Shown: positions 8,005 to 15,400 of the stretch, piece after piece | Layout of the letters: every line of letters starts with the position of its first letter | Numbering within the stretch: the stretch's first letter is position 1 | Source: a virus | Length of the DNA stretch: 64,000 nucleotides | IMG/VR virus record: IMGVR_UViG_3300015371_000006 | Span: 47,597-111,596 of that record | Direction: 5' to 3' (one strand) | The notes under the pieces: generated by a model | The model's database searches: none | Told to the model about the DNA's origin: nothing | What the model saw: only the letters and a program-made list of their open reading frames with translations | Position numbers and translations under genes: made by a program

Positions 8005-9036
8005 TCATGCAGCGAGCACCAGGTCCAGACCCTTCTGCTTGAGGTTCTGATCCTCGAAGCTCCGCTGCACCTGGTCGGTGCGCTTCGTGACCCGCCGGAA
8101 GTGGTCGGCGAATTCCGCGACCGCGTTCGCGGCCACCCACTTCGTGCCGGGGCTGTTCCCGGTCGTGTCGCCGTCCGGCGCGGTGCCGTTGAAGAGCGCG
8201 TTCAGCAGCTCGCGGTTGTCCTCGCGGTTGCGGATTGCGATCTTGCGGTCGGCGTCGCGCATCTCGGCCTCCTGCGCCTCGGTGAATCCGATCAGCGGCC
8301 GGACCACCTTCTTGTCGAAGCGGTCGGGGCTCATCGCCTCGCGGGCGAGTTCGTCGCCGAGCTTCTTCATGGCGGCGTTCCAGTTGAGGGTGATGTCCAT
8401 GACCTTGCGGGCCTCGCCCAGCTTCTCGGCCATGTCACCCGTGTGCCGGAACTTGTAGGTGCGGGGGCTGTTCTCCGACTTGGAGAGCGCCCATCCGAGG
8501 GTGTTCGCGCAGACGATCCGCACGTCGGTCGCGGCAGCAGTGACCGCCATCGAGCCGTCGTGCGAGTTGGCGCAGTAGACGTAGCGGGCGATCTCGTCGC
8601 CGCCGATCTCCACCAGCTCGGGGATCTTCGCCAGCACCCACACGCGGCGTCCGTTGCCGAGGCTGCCTGCCGTCTCGATCTCGATCTCGCCGCCGAGCAG
8701 CGCGTCGAGCCAGAGGAAGGCGTCGCGGTTCGGGACCACCTTGTAGTCGTTGCTGACGATCCCGAGGACTTCCGAGGTGTCCTCGCGGATGTTCGCCCGC
8801 CAGTTCGCAGCCTGCACGAGGTTGCTCTCCATCTGCGGGACGAAGATGCCGGGCATGCCCTCCTGCGGGGGGAGCGCGACGAACACGTCGCCCTGGTTGA
8901 CGGCCCAGGTCAGCTCGGCCTTCTCCAGCGCCTCGTCGATGGACTTCGGATAGTCGTCGAGGACGACGCCGAGTCCGTGCCAGGGCATGCTGCGGACGCT
9001 GAACATGCTGTCCGCTTCCTTGATTCCGTGAGCCAT
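8005..9036 (-). CDS. DUF932 phage/plasmid-like protein
   Basis: 343 aa, full-length for DUF932 (pfam06067, TIGR03299). Hallmarks: N-terminal MPWHGLGVVLDDYPKSIDEAL, WAVNQGDVF, NLVQAANWRANIREDT, NDYKVVPNRDAFLWLD, and the central IVCANTLGWALS. The family is common on phages and plasmids; its biochemical role is not settled, with links to replication suggested by gene neighbourhood. The gene has its own TAGGCT -10 box and an AAGGAGG site eight bases before the ATG. Confidence 0.9.
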   Translation of the reverse strand: MAHGIKEADSMFSVRSMPWHGLGVVLDDYPKSIDEALEKAELTWAVNQGDVFVALPPQEGMPGIFVPQMESNLVQAANWRANIREDTSEVLGIVSNDYKVVPNRDAFLWLDALLGGEIEIETAGSLGNGRRVWVLAKIPELVEIGGDEIARYVYCANSHDGSMAVTAAATDVRIVCANTLGWALSKSENSPRTYKFRHTGDMAEKLGEARKVMDITLNWNAAMKKLGDELAREAMSPDRFDKKVVRPLIGFTEAQEAEMRDADRKIAIRNREDNRELLNALFNGTAPDGDTTGNSPGTKWVAANAVAEFADHFRRVTKRTDQVQRSFEDQNLKQKGLDLVLAA

Positions 9037-9044
9037 GTTGGCCT

Positions 9045-9070
9045 CCTTGGTCGGTTGACCGGACAGCCTA
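9045..9070 (-). promoter_or_regulatory. TAGGCT promoter with CCAAGGAGG leader
   Basis: Read leftward: TAGGCT at 9065-9070, then a short leader containing CAACCGACCAAGGAGG before ATG 9036. The same leader is reused upstream of many genes here. Confidence 0.55.
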
Positions 9071-9087
9071 CCAGCAATTTCTTACGG

Positions 9088-9255
9088 CTATTTATTACTG
9101 CGGCTCAGGGTGCCCGCCAGCCGGATCGGGCAGGCGCGCGCGTGTGAGGTCGTCTCGCGGTCGCAGATGCGGCAGTAGTCGCCGAGGCCGGGGTAGCGGC
9201 GGTGGCCGTTGATCCAGATCCAGTAGAACGCGTCGCTCAGCGTGGATCGCCCCAT
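9088..9255 (-). CDS. Small zinc-finger-like protein (55 aa)
   Basis: ATG at 9255 has GGAGG upstream. Residues 26-43 contain CRICDRETTSHARACP, a C-x2-C/H/C pattern that could hold zinc. Overlaps the end of the preceding gene by 19 bases. Function unknown. Confidence 0.7.
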   Translation of the reverse strand: MGRSTLSDAFYWIWINGHRRYPGLGDYCRICDRETTSHARACPIRLAGTLSRSNK

Positions 9256-9668
9256 TGCGCCTCCTCCAGCTCGACCTCGCACTCGGGCACGCGCGCGTCG
9301 TTGAGGCCGCGCCGCCAGAACTCCAGCACGCGGATCGGCTCGCTGTTCATCGTCGGGCCGCTTGCGCAGCAGCCCGCGTTGGGCGGGTCGCCGTAGTGCA
9401 GCCCGTTGCCCTTGCGCAGCGCGTTCTCCATCTCGTTGGGGCTCCAGTGGAATCCCTTCGGCCCGAAGTTGCCGGGCGTGTTGCTGATCGCCACCTTGAA
9501 GTGCGTGTGGCAGTTCTGGCAGCGGATCTCCAGCAGCGCGATCTCGTTCGCGTAGATGTGCGCCCCCTCGTCGGGGCCGAACTCGCAGTAGCGGGGCACG
9601 CCGTCCTCGTCCCACCACTTCGGCCGCTCGTCGATGCGGTCGATGATGTCGCGGTAGTGGTGGTGCAT
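9237..9668 (-). CDS. Cys/His-rich putative zinc protein (143 aa)
   Basis: Start ATG 9668 forms an ATGA overlap with the stop of the gene before it. Contains CQNCHTHFK near residue 50, further CC near residue 100 and scattered His, resembling short zinc-binding proteins of actinophages. No enzymatic motif is apparent. Confidence 0.75.
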   Translation of the reverse strand: MHHHYRDIIDRIDERPKWWDEDGVPRYCEFGPDEGAHIYANEIALLEIRCQNCHTHFKVAISNTPGNFGPKGFHWSPNEMENALRKGNGLHYGDPPNAGCCASGPTMNSEPIRVLEFWRRGLNDARVPECEVELEEAQWGDPR

Positions 9669-9853
9669 CAGGCCGGGTCGGGCTCGTCCGGCATCATTGC
9701 GCCGATGTAGTCGAGGCCCAGCTTGATCGGCATGTCCGATCCCTCCCACCAGCCGATCCAGCGGCCGTCGGCGGCGATCCCGACGCGGATGAAGGTGTCG
9801 CCCTCGCCGTCGGTGAAGCGCTCCTCGGTGCAGGCTTCGCTCGGGCTAGTCAA
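9668..9853 (-). CDS. Unknown small protein (61 aa)
   Basis: Contains a WIGWWEGSDMP block after a strand-like stretch TFIRVGIAADG; acidic overall. Overlaps the upstream gene by eight bases and the downstream one by four. No family recognised. Confidence 0.7.
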   Translation of the reverse strand: MTSPSEACTEERFTDGEGDTFIRVGIAADGRWIGWWEGSDMPIKLGLDYIGAMMPDEPDPA

Positions 9854-10127
9854 CGCGCCACCCGGCTTCCAGCATCTCGTCGAGCGTCGCGTATTCGGTC
9901 TGCTCCAGCTTGTCGATCCCGTCGTGGCTTGTGACGTGCTCGGCCAGGTCGTACCAGTTGACGTGGTGCACGCGCGTGAGCCCGCGCCCGAGGATCAGGC
10001 AGCCAAGCGTCGGCCGGTCGGCGCTGTCCAGCTGCGCGAAGTTCTTCATCGGCAGCACGCTGCCCATCGACCAGCTCGCCGGGTTGCGGATGATCTGACG
10101 GTCGCGTGTCGGGTCGGGAAGGCTCAC
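9846..10127 (-). CDS. Unknown protein (93 aa)
   Basis: GTG at 10127 forms a GTGA overlap with the stop of the preceding gene, which decides the start over the longer open frame. Sequence MGSVLPMKNFAQLD and CLILGRGLTRVHHVNWYD suggests a small beta-rich fold. Function unknown. Confidence 0.7.
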   Translation of the reverse strand: MSLPDPTRDRQIIRNPASWSMGSVLPMKNFAQLDSADRPTLGCLILGRGLTRVHHVNWYDLAEHVTSHDGIDKLEQTEYATLDEMLEAGWRVD

Positions 10128-10324
10128 CCGACCGCCCTGTATTCGACCAGCTTCATCGACGTGCGCTTGTGCGAGGCCCCCGCCGGGCCGGTGCAGGCGT
10201 AGCTGGTGCGCGCGCCGCCGGGCTGCTTGCCGACCAGGCCGCATTCGGGGCAGACGGGCAGCTCGACGCTGCGCGCTGCCTCGGGGACCGGGGTGCCGTT
10301 CATGTGCTCGGTGAAGCGTTCCAT
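10124..10324 (-). CDS. Small zinc-ribbon-like protein (66 aa)
   Basis: Has CPECG at about residue 25 and a further Cys in SYACTGPAG, consistent with a rudimentary zinc ribbon. A TAGGGT box lies eight bases before ATG 10324, so a leaderless start is possible. First in a chain of overlapping small genes ending near 9.1 kb. Confidence 0.65.
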   Translation of the reverse strand: MERFTEHMNGTPVPEAARSVELPVCPECGLVGKQPGGARTSYACTGPAGASHKRTSMKLVEYRAVG

Positions 10325-10335
10325 CGGCCGCGACC

Positions 10336-10617
10336 CTAGCGCGCCTGCTTGACGCCCTCGTCGGTGGCCCAATAGGCCACGCCGCTCAGCCCGTCCGGGC
10401 GCTGCACCTGGTCGATCAGGCCCTGGCGGTGCAGGCTGGTGAGGCTGGAGATGATCCGCTGCGCCGGGTTGAACACCCGGTGGCCCTTGCCGCGCCCGCC
10501 CTGCCCCCGTCCGCCGTGGACGGGGGTCATGCCGATGCCGTGGGCGATCTGCGCCGGGGTCTGCGCCTGCTCGCGGAGGCTGAGCCAGCGCAGGATGTCG
10601 AGCTGGCGCTCGGTCAC
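10336..10617 (-). CDS. Winged-helix DNA-binding protein (93 aa)
   Basis: GTG 10617 makes a GTGA overlap with the preceding stop. TERQLDILRWLSLREQAQTP then PAQRIISSLTSLHRQGLIDQ and VAYWATDEG follow a classic winged-helix pattern (helix, helix, recognition helix, wing). Probably a small phage transcription regulator; target unknown. Confidence 0.75.
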   Translation of the reverse strand: MTERQLDILRWLSLREQAQTPAQIAHGIGMTPVHGGRGQGGRGKGHRVFNPAQRIISSLTSLHRQGLIDQVQRPDGLSGVAYWATDEGVKQAR

Positions 10618-10820
10618 GCCCGCCTCGCTGCCGTGCGCAGGATCGCCGCGCGCTCGTCGTGCGTCTCGCGCTGCCAGCGCATCGCGTCGGCCATGCTCAC
10701 CCGGCGGCAGGCCCCGCAGATGTCCTCGCCCTCGCGCGCGAAGCCGTTGCGCTCGCGCGGGATCGGCCGACCGCACTTCGTCCACAGGCTGTTGCCGGGG
10801 TAGTAGGCGTGCTCCTTCAC
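10614..10820 (-). CDS. Small zinc-finger protein (68 aa)
   Basis: N-terminal KCGRPIPRERNG and ICGACRRV give a four-cysteine knuckle typical of short phage proteins with the phrase WTKCGRPI. GTG start at 10820. Overlaps the winged-helix gene by four bases. Confidence 0.7.
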   Translation of the reverse strand: MKEHAYYPGNSLWTKCGRPIPRERNGFAREGEDICGACRRVSMADAMRWQRETHDERAAILRTAARRA

Positions 10821-10896
10821 TTGCGCGCCCCCTGCGGCCCGGCCAGAATTGCGAGGCCCGCAGCTTTGGTCGCCTGCAGGCCCCGCAGGTAGGCCC

Positions 10897-11100
10897 TTAC
10901 GTATGCCGCTTCGTGTGGCGCTTCTCTGCGACCTTCGTATGCCGCTTCGTGTGGCGCTTCGTGTGCCGCTTCGTGTGGCGCTTCTCCTGCGCGGAGGTCA
11001 CCTTCGTGTGCCGCTTCGCCGTCGCGGTCGCCCCGAAGGACGCCCCCGTGAAGGCCAGGGCCAGGGTCGTTGCCGCCACGGCCAGACGCTTTCCGAACAT
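10897..11100 (-). CDS. Secreted basic peptide with seven KRHT repeats
   Basis: 67 aa. The N-terminus MFGKRLAVAATTLALAF with following GASFGATATA is a good signal peptide ending in an Ala-x-Ala-like site near residue 28. The rest is almost only the tetrapeptide KRHT, seven copies (one, then four in tandem, then two), linked by VTSAQE and VAE. GGGAGG lies four bases before the ATG and a TAGCGT box lies upstream. The mature product would be very basic and His-rich; it could bind wall polyanions, metal or nucleic acid. Function is inference. Confidence 0.7.
   Translation of the reverse strand: MFGKRLAVAATTLALAFTGASFGATATAKRHTKVTSAQEKRHTKRHTKRHTKRHTKVAEKRHTKRHT
10900..11013 (-). repeat. 12-base tandem repeat region encoding KRHT units
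   Basis: The coding strand repeats a 12-base unit for Lys-Arg-His-Thr with little codon drift, four units directly in tandem and others interrupted. Low drift points to recent slippage expansion. Confidence 0.7.
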
Positions 11101-11102
11101 CG

Positions 11103-11141
11103 TTCCTCCCGGTTGCGGGGTCGGTTGTCCGGGCCACGCTA
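11103..11141 (-). promoter_or_regulatory. TAGCGT promoter of the KRHT-repeat gene
   Basis: TAGCGT at 11136-11141, then a leader with CAACCGACC and GGGAGG before ATG 11100. Confidence 0.45.
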
Positions 11142-11181
11142 CTCGGCGGCAGCCCCGCCGTCCAGCCCTTGTGTCGGGGCA

Positions 11182-11517
11182 TCAGACGCGCTCCCACTCT
11201 GCGGCGGCGATGGCGCGCTCGCACGCGGGGCACTCGGTGTCGACGTCGCCCGCGTACTCGCCATGCGTCGGGCAGCGCTGCATCTCGCCGCGAAGCTCGC
11301 CGTCCTCGTCGAGGCGCGCGCGCTCCCACTCGCGCTGCAGGTCGACGAGCGCCTGCGCGGTCGGGTAGTTGGTCGGGCTCGGGCCGGTGAGCCGGTCGCC
11401 CGCCCACTCCACGAAGTCGTCGGCGTGCTCGGCCGAGGCGAACAGCGGTCCGCCGATGGTCTGCCCGGTCGTCGTGTCGTAGAGCGCGAAGGCCAAGTTG
11501 TCGGTGGCGCGGATCAT
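11182..11517 (-). CDS. Unknown protein with Cys pair motif (111 aa)
   Basis: N-terminal strands (NLAFALYDTTTGQTIGGPLF) followed by helix AEHADDFVEW and a C-terminal RCPTHGEYAGD...CPAC cluster (given in parts) that may bind zinc. ATGA overlap with the upstream gene. No family recognised. Confidence 0.75.
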   Translation of the reverse strand: MIRATDNLAFALYDTTTGQTIGGPLFASAEHADDFVEWAGDRLTGPSPTNYPTAQALVDLQREWERARLDEDGELRGEMQRCPTHGEYAGDVDTECPACERAIAAAEWERV

Positions 11518-11807
11518 GCTGCGACCTCCAGTTCGTCGGTGACGTATTCCTCGTCGTAATCGCCGGGGTAGCGGACCGGGCTCGCCAGCTCGGATTCGAA
11601 CTCCGACTCCTCGGGGTCGCCGGGGAAGCGGACCGTGATCCGGGGGCAGATCAGGTAGACCCGCTCCGGGGCGTCGCGGTCGTCGATGTCCGGTTCGTGG
11701 ATGGCGGTGATGATCCCGATCTCGGCCGGGTCGTCGGCGTAGGGCGCGGTGACCTTTCCGCCGACCTTCAGCTCGCGCTTGCCTGCGTCCGTCAGGGTGA
11801 ATTCCAT
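11514..11807 (-). CDS. Unknown acidic beta-rich protein (97 aa)
   Basis: Starts MEFTLTDAGKRELKVGGKV, resembling a small barrel domain, and ends in a strongly acidic stretch. Overlaps both neighbours by one to four bases in the operon read from the dyad promoter at 12073. Confidence 0.75.
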   Translation of the reverse strand: MEFTLTDAGKRELKVGGKVTAPYADDPAEIGIITAIHEPDIDDRDAPERVYLICPRITVRFPGDPEESEFESELASPVRYPGDYDEEYVTDELEVAA

Positions 11808-12043
11808 CAGCTCATCTCCAGCCGGAACTCGTCGCAGAAGGCGAAGCTGCCGCTTGCGCCGTCGGGGATCGCCATCGTCTGCAGGTCGCCGTCGGGCTTG
11901 CGGACCGCGAGGCCGTTCTCCACGTTGGCGGTGAAGGTGACCTTCATGCGGCCGGGCATGCTCTGGCTCGCGCGCAGGCTCAGCTCGGCAAGTTTGGGCG
12001 TGCCGTCCTCGTTCGTGAGGAGGGCGAGGGGTCGTGTGCTCAT
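11807..12043 (-). CDS. Unknown small protein (78 aa)
   Basis: ATG 12043 follows GAAGGAG and the dyad promoter; the longer frame to 12289 would run through that promoter. Beta-rich sequence (MKVTFTANVENGLAVRKPDGD). First gene of the operon 12043 to 11182. Confidence 0.75.
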   Translation of the reverse strand: MSTRPLALLTNEDGTPKLAELSLRASQSMPGRMKVTFTANVENGLAVRKPDGDLQTMAIPDGASGSFAFCDEFRLEMS

Positions 12044-12072
12044 CTGTCGCTCCTTCGGTAGTGCCTTGGTCG

Positions 12073-12091
12073 GTGCTACCGACTGTAGCAC
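12073..12091. promoter_or_regulatory. Dyad operator/promoter, copy 2 (perfect)
   Basis: GTGCTA-CCGACTG-TAGCAC, a perfect six-base dyad. Read leftward it carries TGCTACAGT, an extended -10, about 30-45 bases before ATG 12043. Confidence 0.7.
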
Positions 12092-12102
12092 ACCGGGCGG
12101 CG

Positions 12103-12456
12103 CTAACGGAAGGCTGCGGGGGCCGTTGAGTGGAGCGCGGTGAGCAGCCGTTGGCGGGTCGCGCGCGGGGTGGCCCTGAAGGTGAGGCCCTCGCTGAGTT
12201 GCGCCCGTCGGTACGCCTTGCGGCACTTCGTCTTGCCGATGCCCGGCGTGTGGATGATCAGCGCGGCGATGCGCATCGTCGTCAGCCACTCCGGGTCTTC
12301 GTGGGGGTGTCGCCCAAGCAGCTCCTCCAGCGTGACCTCGCCGGACTTGAGTTGCCCCTTCAGCTTTGACCTTGAGGACCGATGCGCGTTCGCCTTGCGC
12401 AGCGCCCTCTCGCGCTGCTCCAGCTGGTGGCCGGTCCCTGCAACCGATATCGCCAT
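12103..12456 (-). CDS. mIHF-like H2TH DNA-binding protein
   Basis: 117 aa. The order matches actinobacterial integration host factor: SKLKGQLKSGEVTLEELLGR, then MRIAALIIHTPGIGKTKCRKAY, then RATPRATRQRLLTAL. The TPGIGKTK loop is the conserved helix-two-turn-helix signature (LPGVGKVKA in cellular mIHF). Role: nucleoid-type DNA bending, needed by several actinophages for recombination or packaging. ATG 12456 lies seven bases after TAGCGT, suggesting a leaderless start; a GTG nine bases earlier is possible. It directly follows the 1623-codon structural gene. Confidence 0.8.
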   Translation of the reverse strand: MAISVAGTGHQLEQRERALRKANAHRSSRSKLKGQLKSGEVTLEELLGRHPHEDPEWLTTMRIAALIIHTPGIGKTKCRKAYRRAQLSEGLTFRATPRATRQRLLTALHSTAPAAFR

Positions 12457-12463
12457 GCGCGGC

Positions 12464-12469
12464 ACGCTA
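12464..12469 (-). promoter_or_regulatory. -10 box TAGCGT, probable leaderless promoter of the mIHF-like gene
   Basis: TAGCGT ends seven bases before ATG 12456 and starts inside the gap after the upstream stop at 12472. Confidence 0.4.
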
Positions 12470-12471
12470 CC

Positions 12472-15400
12472 TCACGAGTCCAGCTCACGGACCCGGTTCA
12501 CGCCGCTGACCAGGAACGCCTTGCCGGTCGCGGGCCGCCAGATCAGAACCAGGCCCCCTCCGGCGGCCTGCACGTAGATGTATTCGTTGCCGCCCTTGTC
12601 GCGGAAGCCCTGGCCCGGCATCAGATCCTTGACGTGGGGGTGCTTGTATTTCCCGCCGCTTCCCCATGCGGATTTGTAGCCCAGCAGATCGGTCATCGGG
12701 ACGCCGCTGATGCTCCCGTGCTCGGCGAGGATCTTCGCCAGCAGCGCCTTCGCGTCGCCGCCCGTGTTCGTCTCGGCCTCCACGTCGGGGCTGCTCAGCT
12801 CGGTCGCAGCCTTCGGCTGCACGTCGTCGAGCTTGGTCTGGTCGCTGACCACCTGCAGCAGCCCGCTCTGCAGATCCTTGACGATCACCTGGTTGCCCTG
12901 GCTCGGGCCGGGCGGGGTCTTGAAGGCGACCACCTGGAAGGGATGCCCGCTCGCGTTCTCGAACTCGTACTCGGGTTCCATGTCGTAGAGGTAGCCCCCG
13001 GTGAACGGCGTCGTCTCGGTTTCGGCCTCCGGGTCGGCGGCGGGCGGTTGCTCGGGGAGGTCCGCCAGCGGCGTGCCGGGGCTCACCTTGGTCATCCCGG
13101 CGGCGTCGGGGCCGGAAGGCCCCACGACCTTCTCGCCGTTCGCCAGCTCGGCCACGACGATCCACGGCTCGCCATCCGGGCCGGTGAAGGTTTCGCCGCC
13201 CTGCAGCTGGTCGATGTTCGTCGGCTCGGGGTCGGGCGGTGTCGGCGCGACGCTGATCTTCGCGGGCTTCAGCGCCCCGACCACTCCGGTGATCGTTGAC
13301 TCGGTGCCGTTCTGCAGGCTGACCGCCTTCTCGTGGTCCGACTTCATGAACTTGTAGCCGCCGTATTCGTAGGTGCTGCCGATGGGCAGGTCGTCGACGG
13401 CGAGGCCTTCGGTGTTGTCGTAGGTCGGCGGGTCGTGGTCGGGGATCGTCTGCGTCGGCGTCGGCGTCTGTGGCGGCAGCGCCATGCCGCCGGGCGGGCC
13501 GGGCACAAAGCCCTCTTCGAACTTCAGCGTCTCGCCGGGGTCGCCGCTACTCCCGAAGCTCTTCTTCAGCAGCGTCACCTCGACCTGTCCGTTGACCGGG
13601 CCGCCCTGCACCTCGTAGATCGAGCCGGAGGCCATCTTGATCTGCGTCCCTGCGGGCATCTCGCCCAGCGTGGCGGTGGTCGGCTGGAAGGCCGCTTCGG
13701 GGAACGGCGCGGCCAGGCCCTCGGGCGGCTCCACGCTGATCGGCGTGCCCCCTCCCGCCGGGGTCGCCAGCGCCTTCACGTCCTTGGCGTAAACCATCTT
13801 CAGGCCGCCCGTGGTGTAGACGCCCTTGATCCCGGTGCCCGCCACCTGGTTGTCGGTGATCTTGACCGTCTGCCCGTCCGTCAGCTCCACGACGTCGCCG
13901 TTCGCCAGCGAGTTGAAGAGTTCCTCCTGGTCGGCGGTTGCGATTCCCGCCTCGGGCGCTGGCCAGGTGATGACGGTCGGGTTGTCGACCGTCGTGTCCA
14001 TCGGCACGGTGCCCCCGGTCGCCACGTTCTCCAGGTCGACGAAGCCGTCGAAGTTGTTCGTCACCTTGTAGCGGACGTCCTGGTAGATGACGGTCTGCCC
14101 CACCGGGATGTCGGCGAGCTTCACCTGCGCGCCGGTGGCCCCCGGAGGTGCCGCAACAGCGCCCGGCTCGTCTACGTCGGTCATCTGCGGCCCCGGCTGC
14201 GTGACCACCTTCTCCAGGCTGACCGTGTACTCCTTCTGGCCCTTCTGGATCAGCAGCGCGTCCTTGCCCGACGGCGTGGTCGCTGATCCGACCACGGTGC
14301 CGGTCCAGGTCTTGCCGTCGGCGCGCTTCATCTCGACCGTCTGCCCCAGCTCGTAGCCGTGGTGCTTGATCGGCTCAGCGGGTGCCATGTCCAGGCCCTG
14401 TCCCGGCGGCGGCGGGGCGTCCATCGTCTCCTCGGGCAGCTCGCGCACGCGCAGCTTTCCGCTCACGGTGAAGTTCGTCTGCCCGTCGGAGATGATCGGC
14501 TCGTCGCCCGCGACCTGCAGCTTGAACAGCTTTCCGGTCTTGTCGCGGAACACGGTCCCGGCGGGCAGGTTCTTGATCCGCTCGTGCTTGTAGGCCCCGC
14601 CCGGCCCGTGGGAGGACTTGTAGGGCACCAGCTGGTCGCCGATGTCGAACAGCGCGTCCTCGGCCTGCTCGGACTGGTTGAGGCTCGGCGACGTGGTTGC
14701 GGGCTTGAGCGCAGGGTGGCTTTCGCCGTAGGTGACGTTGTCGCTCGGGGCGGGCATCGTCGTCTTCTGCGGGTTCAGCGTCCCGTCCTCGCGGATCAGG
14801 TTGCCGGTGATCTGCTTCTCGCCCGACTCGCCGACCGACACGCCGGTCACCTGCCACACCTTGCCGTCGTGGATGAACGTGTCGAAGTTCTCCAGCTGCT
14901 CGGCTTGGACCGTGTCGCCCGGCTTCAGCTCGGAGTGCGGGGTCAGCGACTTCGGCGGCCCGGACTTCTTGACCTGGCTCTCGTTGGTCGGGCTCTCGTG
15001 GTCGTGCCCCACGCCACCGTCTGCCGACTCCAGGGACTTGACCTTCTTCTTCAGCAGCGCCTTGCCGGTCTCCCCGGTGTCCAGGTTCGTGAAGTAGACC
15101 CAGCTCTCGTCCTTGCTGTCCACGCGGTAGGGGCGGATGCGCGAGCCCCGGCCGCCGTGGAACAGGTCGCCGTCGGCGAGGTCGCCCATCTGCGTGGACT
15201 TGCCGATCTTCCACGCCTTCGGGTTGAACAGGCCCTGCAGCGCGTCGTTGTCAGGGTCGATCTGCACGACCTTCGCGCCGGGCTTGGCCTCCTTGATCGA
15301 GACGATGCCGTTCTTCTTGACCGAGGTGACGACGTGCTTGGCCCCGTTGTAGGCCAGCGTCATCCCCTTCTCCGGCGGCTGCTTCAGCTTGAAGTAGCCC

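Noticed and set aside
10817-10896. Short leftward frame ending in a GTGA overlap after the KRHT gene
   Set aside because: The frame (ending LAILAGPQGARK) has no usable start codon between the repeat gene and the next start.
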